This document shows positions 18,358-31,116 of a stretch of DNA of 64,000 bases, in pieces. The DNA comes from JAEMQF01 sp963791595. Its GTDB lineage: Bacteria; Pseudomonadota; Gammaproteobacteria; Burkholderiales; Burkholderiaceae_C. The position numbers were made by a program, and so were the translations under genes. Each line of letters starts with the position of its first letter. Positions within the stretch are counted from its first letter, which is position 1. The stretch is taken from the NCBI GenBank assembly GCA_963791595.1, contig CAWBTF010000023.1:1-64000 (forward strand). Reading direction: 5' to 3'. The notes below the pieces were generated by a model. That model did not search any database and was not told the origin of the DNA. It saw only the letters and a program-made list of their open reading frames with translations.

Positions 18358-21300
18358 ATGATGTGGCTGCGGATGATTCGAAGCTTGTGCTGCCTGGCGG
18401 TCTTGGGCGCGCTGTCTGGGGGTGTGGGTTCGCAAGCGCCCGGTGCGCAAGCGCCGGCAAGCCGGCCCGGGCTTCCCGCCAGCGTTGCCTGGAAGGCGGC
18501 AGACCAGCTGATCGCCGAGCAGAAATTCGAGGCGGCGGCCAGCGCCGTGGCGCAGATTCGCGAACAGGCGCGCCGTGTGCGTGACCATGAGAACTGGACG
18601 CTGGCCCTGGTGCGCGAAGTGCAATTGCGCATCGGACTGCACGGCCATGAAACGGCGGTGCGCTTCCTGCGCGAGCAGCCCTGGCCCGACGACACCCCAT
18701 CGCAGATGGTGCTGCGGCTGTATTACGCGCAGTCGCTGACGCAGTACGCACGCGCCTACGGCCATGAAATCCGCGGCCGCACCCGGGTGGACAGTTCGGC
18801 GGGCACGCTGCCGATCGATCTGAAAGTCTGGACCGCCGAACAAATCGACGCCGAGGCGAACGCCGCCTACGCCGCGGTGTGGCGCGAGCGCGCTGCGCTG
18901 GGCGCACAGCCGCGCTCGCGCATCGAGCCCTACCTGGCGCGCGGCAGTTACCCCGACAGCGTGCGCGGCAGCCTGCGCGACCTCACGGCCTACCTGTGGG
19001 TCGAACATCTGGCGGACACCTCAAGCTGGAGCGCTGCGCAAAACAACGAGCGCTACCGGCTCAAAGTCGCGGCCTTGCTCGCCGGCGATGCGACCGGCGG
19101 CACCGGCGCCGCGGGGGCAGGCCCTGCGGTGGGAACTGCGGCGGCCACGGCAGGGGCCACGACAACAATCAGGACCACGGCCCTCGACCCCGGCAACCCC
19201 GCGGCGCACCCGGTGCAGCGCCTCGCCGCTGTATTGAACGACTTGCGCGATTGGCATGTCAGCCGGCAACAACGCGGCGCAGCGCGGGCCTCCGATGCGG
19301 TGCAGGAGCGCAGCGCGGAGCTAGAAACACGGCTCGAACTCGCACGCCGGCTGTCGCAAATCTTCACCGACACGGCCGACCGCCAGTCCATCGTCGCCGA
19401 CCTCGACCGGCGCCTGGCCGGCGCGCGCGACATCGCCTGGTTCGCGCAAGGCAAGGCGGTGCAGGCCGAACTGCTGCGCGCGCTCGACCAACCGGTGGAC
19501 GCGCACGCGGTCGCGCGCAGCGGCCGCGATGCATACCCGGACAGAACTGGGCGGGCACAACTGCGCGGCGTTGATCTCGCAGATCGAAGCGCCCGAATTT
19601 TCATTGCAGGCGATGAGCGCGGACCTGCCCGGCAAGCGGTCGCTGCGCGTCACGCACCGCAACCTGGCGCGCCTGCACCTGCGTGCCTACAAGGTGAGCC
19701 TCGAAGCACGCCTGGCGGCGCACGGCGCACCGCTGCCGGACCACCGCGCGGTGGCCGATTCTCTGGGCAAAGACGGCACGCAACGCGCCGGCCTCGTCGC
19801 CCAGTGGTCGGTGGACCTTCCCGCCACACCCGACTTCGCCGACCACGCCACCGACATCACGCCGCCGCTCACCGAATACGGCATGGTGATGATCGTCGCG
19901 TCGCCCCAGGCCGACTTTCGCACCAGCGGCACGAACCGCATCGCGGCAACGCCGTTGCTGCTCACGAACATGCTGCTGACGACACGCCCGCAGCCGGGGC
20001 GCTACGAGGTTCAGGCGTTCGACGCCGCCAGCGGCAGCGCTCTCGAAGGTGTGGAAGTGCAGCTCTTCGAGTATTCGCCGCGCGCCGCCGCGGCGGTGCT
20101 GCCGCGAACCCCGGTGGCAACCACGCGAACCAACGCCGAAGGCACGGCCCACCTCACGCAGCCGCGCGAGCAGCGCGGTTACTTCATCGCCGCGCGCCGC
20201 GGCGGTGCGTGGGCGTTGGCCGCGGACTATCTGAACACCCAGCCCGAGGCCCAGGCACAGAGCGGTTCGTCGGCGTTCATCTACACCGACCGCAGCGTCT
20301 ACCGGCCCGAGCAGAAACTCGCGTTCAAGATCGTCGCCTACCGCTTCAACAGCGCGGCGGGCTGGCGCGGCGCGCGCACCCAGCACGCACTGGCGACGCA
20401 GCAAGACATCGACGTGCAATTGCTCGATGCGAACCAGCAGGAAGTGGAGCGCCGGCGCGTGCGCACCAATTCGTTCGGCACCGCGTCGGGCGAGTTTTCG
20501 ATTCCTTCCGGGCGCTTGCTCGGCCAGTGGACACTGCGCGCGGACAGCGGTTACGCGGCGGTGCGAGTCGAGGAATACAAGCGCCCGACCTTCGAAGTGG
20601 CGCTGAAAGAAGCGGCCGAGCCCTACCGCCTCAATCAAGCGGCACGCATCCGTGGCGACGCGCGCTACTACTTCGGCCTGCCGGTGACGACCGGCGCGGT
20701 GCAGTGGAGCGTGAAGCGCACGCCGGTCTATCCGATGTGGCACTACTGGGGCCGGCACCGGGCTGACACGGCCGAGCAGGTGGTCGCCGGTGGCAGCGCG
20801 GCGCTCGATCCACAAGGTGCGTTCGAGTTCGCGTTCACGCCCAGCGCCGACGAACGCTTGAGCAAACGCGGCGGCGTCACCTACCGCTACCAGGTCGACG
20901 CAACGGTCACCGACGAAGGCGGCGAATCGCGCAGCGCGGCGCGCGGCTTCCGGCTCGGCTTCGTGAGCGTCGAGGCCCACCTCGCCAGCGAGCTGGGCTT
21001 CGTCCGCGCCGGCAGCCCATCGCGCATCAATGCCTCGCGCGTCGACCTGGACGGCGCGCCGCGCGCAGGCACCGCGGCCTGGACGCTGCATGCACTGCAA
21101 TTGCCGAGCCAAACGCCCACGCCCGGCGAAGCGCAGGTTCCGCTGCCCGACGATGAAACCGCGCGGCGCGAGCTGCGCACGCCGGGCGATTCGCGCCAGC
21201 CGCGCTGGGCCGGCGTGCCGGCCATCGTCGACACGCTGCGCCACTGGCCAGTGGCCGTGCAGCAGTCCGGCGGCAGCGTCACGCATGGCAACGACGGCCA

Positions 21301-24300
21301 GGCGGCGATCGAACTGCCGGCCCTTGCGGCGGGCGCTTACCGGCTGCGCTACCGCACGCTGGACAACGCGGGCGCCGAATTCACGACGCAGCGCGACTTT
21401 CTGGTCGCGGAAGAAGGCGCGGCGCTGCCGCTCGCCGCCGCGTTGATCGTGGACCGCCCTTCGCTCGCCGTGGGCGACACCTTGCGAGTGTTGGTGGCCA
21501 GTGGTTTGCAGGATCAGCCGATCGGCGTTGACCTGTGGCGCGGCGAGCAGCGCATCGGTCGCCACCGGCTCACCGCCAATCCGCTCGGCCGGGCCGGGGT
21601 TGGCGAGGCAGCCGTCAAAGGCACGCGCATCCTCGAAATCCCGATCACGCCAGACTTGCGCGGCGGCTTCGGCATTTCGTTCACCGGCGTGCGCGACCAC
21701 CAAGTGATGCAGCTGAGCCAAAGCGTGATGGTGCCGTGGGACGACAAGGACTTGAAAGTCGAGTTTTCGACCTTCCGCGACAAGCTGCGCCCCGCCGCCA
21801 AGGAAGTTTGGCGCGTCAGCGTCAAGCCGGGGCCGGGCAACCCGAACAGCGCCGAAGCGGTGAGCGCGGAACTGCTCGCCTACATGTACGACCGCAGCCT
21901 CGACGTCTTTGCGCCGCACTCGCCGCCTGCCCTGCGCTCGATCTGGCCCACCTACTGGGCCGCGCCCGCCGCGGCAACGACGGCGGGCGCACGCAGCGCC
22001 TTCGTCACGTACAGCAACTGGCCACAGGTGCGCGGCGCGCCCTGGCTTCAGGCCGACGGATTGCAGTGGTTCGGCGCTTATGCGATCGGCGGCATGGGGC
22101 GCGGAAGTCTGACGATGCGCAATCTCGGAAGGAGCGACGCCCAAGCCGAACTGAGCGTACGCGACGAGGTCAGGGCCAGGTCGGCCCCCCAGAGCGCGGC
22201 ACCGGCGAAGATGGCGCTCGAGAATGAGGCGGGCGCGCGCCTCGGCGGCGATTTGATGAAGCGCGAGGCCAAAGCGGCACCGGCCGAGGCACCGCTGCGC
22301 AGCAACTTCTCGGAGACGGCATTCTTCCAGCCGCATCTGCTGACCGACAAGGACGGCAGCGCGACGATCGAATTCACCGTTCCCGATTCGGTGACTGCGT
22401 GGTCGGTGTGGGTGCACGCGCTGGCGCGCGACATGCGGTCCGGCTCGACCCGGCGCGACGCGCACAGCGTCAAGGAGCTGCTGGTGCGCCCTTACCTGCC
22501 GCGCTTCCTGCGCGAGGGCGACGAAGCCGTGCTGTCGGTGCAGGTCAACAACGCCGGCGACGCGCCGCTGTCGGGCAAGGTGAAGTTGGAGATCAGCGAC
22601 GCCGCGAGCGGCGCCAATGTCGACGCCCTGTTCCTCGGCGCCGGCGCCGACACCGAACGCGAGTTTCGCGGCGTGCCGGCGCGCGGCTCGGCCAGCGTGC
22701 TCTATCGCCTGAAAGCACCGGCGCGCGTGCACGGCTACGCGGTGAAGGTCACGGCGACGAGCGGCAGCCATTCCGACGGCGAGCTGCGCGCCTTGCCGGT
22801 GCTGCCCTCGCGTTTGCACCTGGCACAAAGCCGCTTCGTCACGCTGCGCAACGCCGACACCAAGGTGCTGACGTTCGACGATCTGCGCAGCGCCGACCCG
22901 ACGCGCATCAATGAAACGATGACGGTCACGGTCGATGCACAACTGTTCGGCTCGGTCTTGTCCGCCGTGCCTTACCTGCAAAACTATCCTTACGAATGCA
23001 CCGAGCAGACATTGAACCGCTTCGTCTCGAGCGGCATTCTGGCGAGTGTGTTCAAGGACAACCCGGCCATCGCCAAGCTCGCCGCCGAGATGGCGAGCCG
23101 GCCGACGCGCACTGAACCGTTCACGCACGCCGACCCGAACCGCAAGCTCTCGTTCGAGGAGTCGCCCTGGTTGAACCAGGCGCAAGGCAAGGACTACGCG
23201 GCGCAGAACGACGCCGACCTGGTGCGCGTGCTCGACCCGAAAGTCGCCAAAGCGGAGCGCGACGCCTCGCTCGCCAAGCTGGCGCAGATGCAACTGGCCA
23301 GCGGCGCGTTCCCGTGGTTTGCCGGCGGCCCGGAAAGCCCGTACATCACCCTGTACCTGATGGCCGGCCTGGCGCGCGCCGCCGAGTTCAACGTCTCCGT
23401 TCCCAAAGACATGGTGCAGCGCGGCTGGGCCTACCTGGCAACGCACTGGCGCAGCGAATACGCGACGCGCTTGATGAGCAGAGACTGCTGCTGGGAATGG
23501 CTGACCTACCTGAACTTCGTGGCGTCCAGCTACCCCGACGCGAGCTGGGTGAACGGGGCGATTCTGCCCGCCGAGCGCAGCGCGATCCTCGACTTCAGCT
23601 TCAAGCACTGGAAGCGCCATTCGCCGATGCTCAAGGGCATGCTCGCGCTCACGCTGAAGCGCGCCGGCCGCGACGCCGACGCCGCGCTCGTGTTCGCCAG
23701 CGTGATGGACTCCGCCAAGAGCACCGCCGAGCTGGGCACGTACTGGGCGCCGGAAGACCGCTCCTGGCTCTGGTACAACGACACGATCGAGAGCCACGCC
23801 TTCGCGCTGCGCGTGCTCAGCGAATTGCAGCCGAACCACGCCAAGCGCGACGGCTTGATCCAGTGGCTGCTGCTGAACAAGAAACTCTCGCACTGGAAGA
23901 GCACCCGCGCCACCGCCGAAGCGATCTACGCGCTCGTGCACGCGATGCGGCAAGACAAGCTGCTCGGCGTGCGCGAGCGCATCTCGGTCAGCGTGAACCA
24001 GAGCAAGACCGAGTTCACCTTCGAGCCCGACCGCTACACCGGGCGCGGCAATCAGAGTCGTGATTCCCGGTGCGCAGGTGAGCGCGGGCACGGCGGAGAT
24101 CCGCGTCGAGAAAGTCGACCCCCGGCTTTGCATTCGCCTCCGCCACCTGGCACTTCAGCACCGAACAATTGCCGTCGGACGAGCGCGGCGACTTCTTCCA
24201 AGTGAGCCGCAGCTATTTCCGCCGCGACAGCGTGGGCACCGACGTGAAACTCGTGCCGCTGGCCGAGGGCGCGCAGATCAAGGTGGGCGATCAGATCGAA

Positions 24301-24612
24301 GTGCACTTGAGCCTGCGCACCAAACACGCCGCCGAGTACGTGCACCTGCGCGACCCGCGCGGCGCCGGTTTCGAGCCCGAGAACGTGCAATCGCGCTGGC
24401 GTTATGACCTCGGCCTGGCGTACTACGAAGAGGTGCGCGACTCGGGCGCCAACTTCTTCTTCGAGCAGCTGCCGGTGGGCGAGTACACCTTCCGCTACCG
24501 CGTGCGCGCCAACATGGCGGGGCAGTTCCGCGTCGGCCCGGCGACGCTGCAGTCGATGTACGCGCCCGAGTTCAACGCCTACTCGGCCGGGCACCGGCTC
24601 ACCGTGCGGTAG
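18358..24612 (+). CDS. Giant alpha-2-macroglobulin-like protein (three frameshifts)
   Basis: A predicted exported protein of about 2,080 residues. ATG at 18358 follows gaaggagtggcg; the next codon is also ATG. A signal peptide (LCCLAVLGALSGGVGS) leads into a long N-terminal helical region (to about residue 390), then MG2-like repeats (YTDRSVYRPEQKLAFKIVAY). A thioester motif Cys-Thr-Glu-Gln is encoded at 22997-23008 in PYECTEQTLNRF, followed by the alpha-helical thioester domain and a C-terminal domain ending YSAGHRLTVR. Frames change near 19540, 24055 and 24118, the last in a CCCCC run; homology continues smoothly across each. Bacterial macroglobulins trap or bind foreign proteases to protect the envelope. 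The usual neighbour, penicillin-binding protein 1C, is absent. Confidence 0.85.
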
Positions 24613-24723
24613 CGCCCGGCGGGTCACAGTCGAAGTGGCGCGAGGCCGGGCAGCCGCTGGGGGCTTCGCTTTGGCGGTCGACGCCTTCAGCGCCGACTCC
24701 GCTCGGGCGCGCACGCTTCACAC

Positions 24724-27700
24724 TCAACCGAGCGCGCTGGGTTCATCCGCTACTTCCGCCAGGTCCTGCGCAGCTCCAGTCGCCTCGAAGCACTCGCGGG
24801 CACGCGCGAGGTCCGCGCGGGCCAGGTCCGCAGCCCCGCGCCGATGATGCAGGCGCGCGCGGCTCCGACACGCTACGCCGAGCTCGTAGTCGGCCTTGAC
24901 TTCCTCAAGCGCTGCAATGGCACGGTCGTAGTCCTCGAGAACTGAATCATCTTGGGCGTGCGCCGCCAAAGCGATCCGGGCGCGCGCGTGCAAGGCGAAC
25001 GCACCATCCACCCGGGCGCCGACGCGGCTGAACACGCCGAGCGCCTCGTCCACGAGCGCGCCGTCGTCGGAACGCTGCCCGATCTCGAGCAGGGTTCGCG
25101 CGCGCTCGACGACCATGCCGAGGCGCTCCGCGACCGCGAGGCTGTCGCGCCAGCGTGCCCGGGCCGAGCGAGGGTCGCCGCAAAGCCAGGCCAGCGTTCC
25201 CCGCAGGCGCTCGGTGGCGGGTAACCAGGCCACCGCATGCCGGGTACAGCGCAGCGCCTTCGCGCACGCCCGGCGCGCCGCGCGCAGAGCCTCGCGCCGT
25301 GGGGCACCAGTGAGTCGGAGCGCCTTGGCCAAGCAGAGCTCCGCGAATGCGTTCAGGGGGTCGGCCGACCACTCGCCGCGGAAGTTCCTCGTCTCTATCA
25401 GTGCAAGCGACGTTGCGATGACTTCGGCCGCCTCGCTCACCCTTCCCTGTCGCAGGCGAACCTGGGTAAGCATGCCACCAGCCCCCGCCTGGAAACGAAA
25501 CGACGAGATGCGACCGGACAAGTCGCACACAGCCGACAGGTACTCTGCAGCCACGTCGAGCGGACCGACGGTCACGGCGAGGAGGCCGAGCCCGTTCAGC
25601 CCCCAGACCGTCAGATGGGGGTCCCCAGCTTGCCGTCCGGTACGCAGCAGGTCCCCAGCAAACTCACCGAGCGCGGAGAAGTCCGCGCGCCAGTTCGCCA
25701 CCCAATACAGAAGGATAACCGGGCCACCGCGCCCACGAACGTCCCCGATGCTGTTGAAGGCTGCCGCAGAGCGCTGCAGCGACGCCCGCGCATCGTCGAG
25801 CGATCCCTTGACGAAACCGAGCCAGCCACGGCCAAACGCTGCCAGCGCGATCGAAGCGGGATCGGCGCTGCGCTGGGCGATGGCATCGGCCTCGTCGAGG
25901 CGGCGGCGCGCCAGGGCGAATGCGCGCAGCGTAATCAGGATGAGGCCCAGGGTGGCGAGTCCGCGCCCGTGCGCCACCGGGTCCCCACTGCGCTCGCCGG
26001 CGTAAAGCTCGATCAGTCCGTCGAGGCCGAAGCGCTCTTCGTCCGCGAAGTAGTCCATCCAGGAAAGCGTGAGACAGGTCGTTGAAATCTCCTGCGCGGT
26101 CGCCACATCCATCGTGGCCTGACTCCCCTGTCCAGCGGCGAGCCTGAGTCGGCGCAGGAAGTGGGCGGCGAGAAACTTCAGCATGCTCCTGCGCACTCCC
26201 CAGCGCGTGCGGGGATAGTCGATACCGAGGTGCGCGAGACCACGCGTGCAATGCTCGACGCACTGGTCGTAGCTGCCAATGCCGTAAAAGGCCTGCCCGA
26301 GCTTGCGGTCGAGCATCGCGCGCTGACGCGGGGCGATCTCCCGAGCGCCCACGCGAGCGAATGCGGCCTGCGCTTGGCGATAGAGCTCCAGCGCCTCGGC
26401 GTCCGCCGCCATTCGCCCTGCCTGGTCGCCGGCCTTGAACAGATAGGCCTGCGCTGCGTCCCAGTCCTCCGCGAGCGCGTAGTGGTAGGCGACCAGGCTC
26501 GTCGAGCTCGTCCAGGCGATCGCCGAAGAGCCGCTCGATCGCCTGCGCGACTGCCCGATGGATGGCGCGCCGGCGCTCTACCAGGATACTCGCGTAGACA
26601 GCCTCCTGCACCAGCGCGTGCTTGAAGATGTACTCGACCTCGGGAAGCTGCTGCCGCAGCCGGACGAGTTCGGCGTGTTCCAGCTCGGCCAGGCTCGGGT
26701 CCACCGCATCGCTCCCTTCGGCGATCGCCTGCAGAACCCTCTGGAAGAAGCTGCGGCCGATCACCGCGGCCAGTTTCAGCACCTCCTTGACGCCCTCGTC
26801 CAGCCGGTCGATCCGCGCGACGATGACCGCCTGGACCGTGTCGGGCAGTGCCACCGCGGCGAGCGCAGTGCCGAGCCGCCAGTGGCCGCCCCGGGCATCC
26901 CGGACGAGCGTGCCGTCGGCGATGAGGGCGCGCAGTACCTCCTCGATGAAGAACGGGTTCCCGCCGGTCTTGGCGAGGATCTGGGCGCGGAACGTGTCGG
27001 GCAGATCGCGCGTTCCGATCAGGTTGTCGATGAGCGCACGGCCCTGGTGCTCGCCGAGCGGAGCAAGCGCGATCTCGACCGCCGCGGTTCCACCGTCCGC
27101 GAGCGCCGCGGCCCGAATGCGCGCGGCTGGCTCGGCCGGCTCCGCCCGGGTCGCGAAGCAGACGAGCAACGGTTGGCTGCGCGTGAGAGGAAGCAAGTGC
27201 TCGAACAGGGCGACTGACGACTGGTCGACCCAGTGCCAGTCCTCCAGCACCATCGCGACTGGCCTGCGCCGGGCCAGCCGGTCGAACAGCTCGTGCATCG
27301 TGAGGAAGACTTGCCGGCCCAGTGCCTGGGCATCGAGGAACTTCACTCGCGCCTCACGCTCGCCGGACATCTCCAGCGCCAGCACCATGGCCAGGTACGG
27401 GAGCCTCTCGTTGGCACTCGCGCCGATCAGATCGCTCGCCGCTTGCTCGAGCTTGGCCCAGGCCTGTGCCTCGGTATCGCCCGGCTCGATACCGAAGCAA
27501 CCCTTCACGATCTCGATGAACGGCCAGTAGCTCAGGTTGCGGCCGAATGACAGCGCGCGGCCTTCGAGCCAGTGGATTCGCCCCACGCCGTCGCGGCGCC
27601 GCGCCTCTGCGACTAACCGCGATTTGCCCGCACCCGGCTCGCCCTGCACGATTACCACGCCTCCGCGGCCCGCGAGCAGCCCGTCCAACGACGCCGACAG

Positions 27701-28498
27701 CTGCGCAAGCTCTTGGTCACGGCCCACGAGCGGCGAACTGATTACCTTCGGCCCGCTCGCGAGGCTCGCATCGCCCTCGGCGCGAGCTCCGATCACGTCA
27801 TAGAGATCCACCGGCTCGGCAATACCCTTCAGCGTGTGCTTGCCCAGCGGCTTGAACTCGAAGTACGACAGAGCTGCGCGATAGGTCGATTCGCTCACGT
27901 GGATTGCGCCGGGATCTGCGTGCTGTTGCAGGCGCGCGGCCAAGTTCGTGGTGTCGCCGATCGCCGTGTAGTCCATCCGCAGGTTGTCGCCGATCTTGCC
28001 GACCACCACCGTACCTGTGTTGACGCCCATGCGTACACGAACCTCGCCGAGAGGCCCCGACTTTGCCGACACGCCGCGCAGACGCTGTCGGATGCCCGAA
28101 GCAGCCAGCAGCGCTCGGCGCGCGTGGTCTTCGTGCGCGATGGGCGCGCCGAACAGCGCCATGAAGCCGTCGCCAAGGAATTGGTTGATCGTTCCCTCGT
28201 AGCGGTGCACCTCCGCCAGCGCCAACTCGAAGAAGCTATTGAGCAGCCCGTGCATGGAGTCGGCACCCACCTGCGCGGCCAGGGGGGTCGAGTTGGCGAT
28301 GTCGCAGAACAGAACCGTGACGATCTTGCGCTCGCCTTGCAGCACGGAGCGTGAGGTCAGGATCATCCTCGCCAGATGCGGCGGCGTGTACGCGGCCGCG
28401 GCGGGGGCGTGCGGTGCCGAGGCGCGCAGCCGGGCGCCACACTGGCCGCAGAAGTTCGCCGCGTCGGGGTTGTCGAACGAGCACGCGGGACACTTCAC
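24724..28498 (-). CDS. Class III adenylate/guanylate cyclase with zinc ribbon, AAA ATPase and TPR region (one frameshift)
   Basis: A multidomain cytoplasmic regulator of about 1,255 residues. It starts with GTG and a double zinc ribbon (CPAC..CGQC, residues 3-20). A class III cyclase domain follows (VTVLFCDIANSTPLA and NQFLGDGFMALFG with the metal-binding Asp residues, then DYTAIGDTTNLAARLQ). Next is a STAND/AAA-type ATPase (Walker A GEPGAGKSRL, Walker B VAMVLEDWHWVD), and a C-terminal half of helical TPR-like repeats. The frame changes near 26510, between RLDELD and the helical region; both halves fit the usual architecture. It probably makes a cyclic nucleotide in response to a signal bound by the TPR part. 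It converges with the macroglobulin gene. Confidence 0.85.
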
Positions 28499-28739
28499 GG
28501 ACGTCTGCGGCCTCGGAGGCGCTCTCGACGGCGCGGATGTATCCCTGGGGGTGAATCGATTCTAAGCCGGTGTGGATGCGCGTTTCGGCTACCGGCTGGG
28601 TGGACGTCGGTTGGGACGTGGAGAGCGCTAGGAGCCTGTCGAACTTGAGGTCGGGCCCGCGAGTCGTACAGTCGAGGCCACCGCGGGCCGGCGCATCCGG
28701 CATCCGGCGGCTTGGTAAGTGAATCAAGAAGACGAGGCG

Positions 28740-29798
28740 ATGACGACCGGATTCCTGATTTACGGAGCCAACGGCTACGTCGGCGAGGCAGCGGCACGGC
28801 TTGCCGTCGCGCAAGGCCTGACGCCCGTCTTAGCGGCGCGCGACGGCTCGAAGCTCGAACCGCTGGCGCGGGAATTGGGTTTGGAATTGCGCGCCGCCGC
28901 GACTCGACGACACGCCGGCTCTCGATGCCGCATTGCGCGGCGTCTCGGTCGTCTTGCACTGTGCCGGTCCCTACAAATTCACTTCCAGGCAGATGGCCGA
29001 CGCCTGCCTGCGCGCCGGCGCGCATTACCTCGACCTGACCGGTGAGATCCCGGTGTTCGAAGCGCTGGCCGCACGCGACGCCGACAGCGAAGGCGCGCAA
29101 CGTGATGCTCATGCCCGCGGTGGGCTTCGACGTCGTGCCCACGGATTGCTTGGCCGTGCACCTGCAGCGCCGCCTGCCCAGCGCCACGCGCCTCACGCTG
29201 GCGTTTCAAAGCGTCGGCCCGGCCGGGCTTCCGCCCGGGACGCAGCGCACGGCGATCGAGCTGATTTCCTTCGGCGACCGCGTGCGCCGCGCCGGGCAGC
29301 TCGTGGTTCCCGAGCCCGGAGAAAAGCTGCTCAGCGTCGACTTCGGCCAGGGCCCGGTGCAAGCCACGCGCCTGACCTGGGGTGACGTGTTCACGGCGTA
29401 TCACAGCACCGGCATCGCGGACATCGAGGTCTACGTCGCGCTGCCACCGGCCGTGCGCCGCCAGATGCGCACGATGAAGTCCATGCGCCGGCTGTTCAGC
29501 TGGGGCCCGATGCGCGCCTTGCTGCGCCGCGGGCGTTCGGCCCGGCCCGAGCGCGATGGCACGCGCCAACACCGTGACCCATGTCTGGGGCGAAGTGAGC
29601 GATTCGCAAGGGCGCCGCGCCGCGGCACGCCTGCACGGCCCGGAAGCCGGGCTCGTCTGGACCACCCGCGCCGCCCTGGCGGTGGTGAAAAAAGTTCTCG
29701 CCGGCCATGTGGCACCGGGCTACCAGACGCCCGGCAAGGTGTATGGCGCCGACCTCGTGCTCGAATGCGAAGGCGTGGTGCGCGAAGATCTCTCCTGA
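28740..29798 (+). CDS. Saccharopine dehydrogenase-like (trans-acting enoyl reductase-type) protein (three frameshifts)
   Basis: An NAD(P)-binding protein of about 350 residues after repair. The Rossmann start FLIYGANGYVGEAAARLA contains the GxxGxxG nucleotide site. SVVLHCAGPYKFTSRQMADA and GAHYLDLTGEIPVFEALAAR are typical of the saccharopine dehydrogenase/trans-acting enoyl reductase family, as are VMLMPAVGFDVVPTDCLAVH and the C-terminal segment VAPGYQTPGKVYGADLVLE. These pieces lie in different frames with switches near 28905, 29090 and 29550. There are no internal stops in the joined frame, which argues for sequence errors. Substrate unknown; members reduce lipids or polyketides or act on unknown metabolites. 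Confidence 0.78.
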
Positions 29799-29810
29799 AA
29801 TCGAACCCTC

Positions 29811-30703
29811 ATGAAATCATCAGAACATCGTCGTCACCGGCGGCAGCGGCAAGGCCGGCCGCGCCGTCGTGAAAGAGCTGCTCGCGCACGGCCACCGCGT
29901 GCTCAACGTCGATCTGGTCGCGCCGCCAAATCCGGCAGATGCGCTGTGCCACTTCCTGAAGGCCGACCTCACCGACATGGGCCAGGCGGTCGACGCGCTG
30001 CGGCGCGCCACCGGCACGGTGGAGCGGCGCCGCCCGTTCGAGCTGGCCGACGCCGTGGTGCACCTGGCCGGCATCCCCGCGCCGGGCCTGGCACCCGACG
30101 CGACGACGTTCCAGCACAACCTGATGAGCACCTACAACGTGTTCAGCGCCGCCACGCTGCTCGGCGTGAAGCGCGTCGTCTGGGCGTCGAGCGAAACGTT
30201 GTTCGGCCTGCCCTTCACGCGCGAGACGCCGGCGTTCGCGCCGATCACCGAAGAGCACCCGAGCCTGCCGGAGAACGGCTACGCGCTGGCCAAGGGCCTG
30301 TGCGAAGAGATGGCGCGCCAGATGCACCGCTGGAACCCGGGCACGTCGTTCCTGGGCTTGCGCATCTCGAACATCATCGAAGCCCACGAGTACCCGATGT
30401 TCGCGGCGTGGCAGAACGACCCGAACATTCGCAAGTGGAACCTGTGGAGCTACATCGACAGCCGCGACGTCGGCGCTGGCCTGCCGCCTCGGCGTGGAAG
30501 CCGAATTCAGCGGCGCGCAGCATTGCATCGTCGCCGCGGCCGACACCGTGATGGCACGGCCCAGCGCCGAGCTGATGGCGCAGGCGTTTCCGAATACGCC
30601 AGTCACGCGGGTGCTTGGTGAGTTCGAATCCTTGCAGTCCAACGCGAAAGCGCACCGGCTGATCGGCTATGCGCCGAGGCACTCGTGGCGCGACGCTTGC
30701 TGA
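29811..30703 (+). CDS. NAD(P)-dependent epimerase/dehydratase-type oxidoreductase (two frameshifts)
   Basis: Extended short-chain dehydrogenase of about 297 residues. The nucleotide-binding start NIVVTGGSGKAGRAVVKELL is one base out of frame with the ATG at 29811. The central part reads DAVVHLAGIPAPG, RVVWASSETLFG (active-site Ser) and ENGYALAKGLCEEMARQ (the YxxxK pair). The C-terminal part VEAEFSGAQHCIVAAADTVM to SWRDAC is in another frame from about 30478. It follows the saccharopine dehydrogenase-like gene closely and probably shares its transcript. Substrate, likely a sugar nucleotide or related carbonyl compound, is not determinable. Confidence 0.8.
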
Positions 30704-30819
30704 GCGGGGTTGGCGGCGTGCTCGGACTTTCGAGGCGAAGCCGCTCCGTTTCCGGAAAGCGGAGAATTCCGTTGCCTTGCGAATGACGCAGAGGTGATCG
30801 GGCTATCGAAGGGGCACCC

Positions 30820-31116
30820 ATGCGCTTCCAGAACAGCCGAATTGAAACGCGAGTCCTTGGACTCGCCCTCGCTGTCTGCTGTGTCGCACTGCAGCCCGCC
30901 GCCGCCGCCGACCTGAAGCCGTGGCCGACGCCCGACTGGCCCACCTCGACGCCCGAAGAGCAGGGAATGTCGTCGAACGCGCTGGCCGATCTGGTCGACT
31001 TCGGTCGGGCCAATGCGATGGACAGCCTTCTTGTCGTTCGCCACGGCCGCATCGTCGTCGAGGCGCATTACGCACCGTTCCGCCCAGGGCTCAGGCATGC
31101 CGTCAACTCCGTGACG
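30820..31116 (+). pseudogene. N-terminal fragment of a beta-lactamase-family serine hydrolase
   Basis: A signal peptide (VLGLALAVCCVALQPAAAA) is followed by STPEEQGMSSNALADLVDFG, DSLLVVRHGRIVVEAHYAPF and RHAVNSVT. This is the start of a class C beta-lactamase-like serine hydrolase and ends exactly where the catalytic SxxK motif should begin. The frame stays open to 31353, but the encoded sequence beyond about 31116 is unrelated. No remaining part of the enzyme is found in the window. The break marks one edge of the probable island at 31.1-36.0 kb. Confidence 0.75.

Noticed and set aside
19601..24133. Antisense open frame of about 1,500 codons opposite the macroglobulin gene
   Set aside because: It mirrors the third-position GC bias of a real gene; its translation is Arg/His/Gly/Ala-rich with no domain, start context or homology-like motifs.
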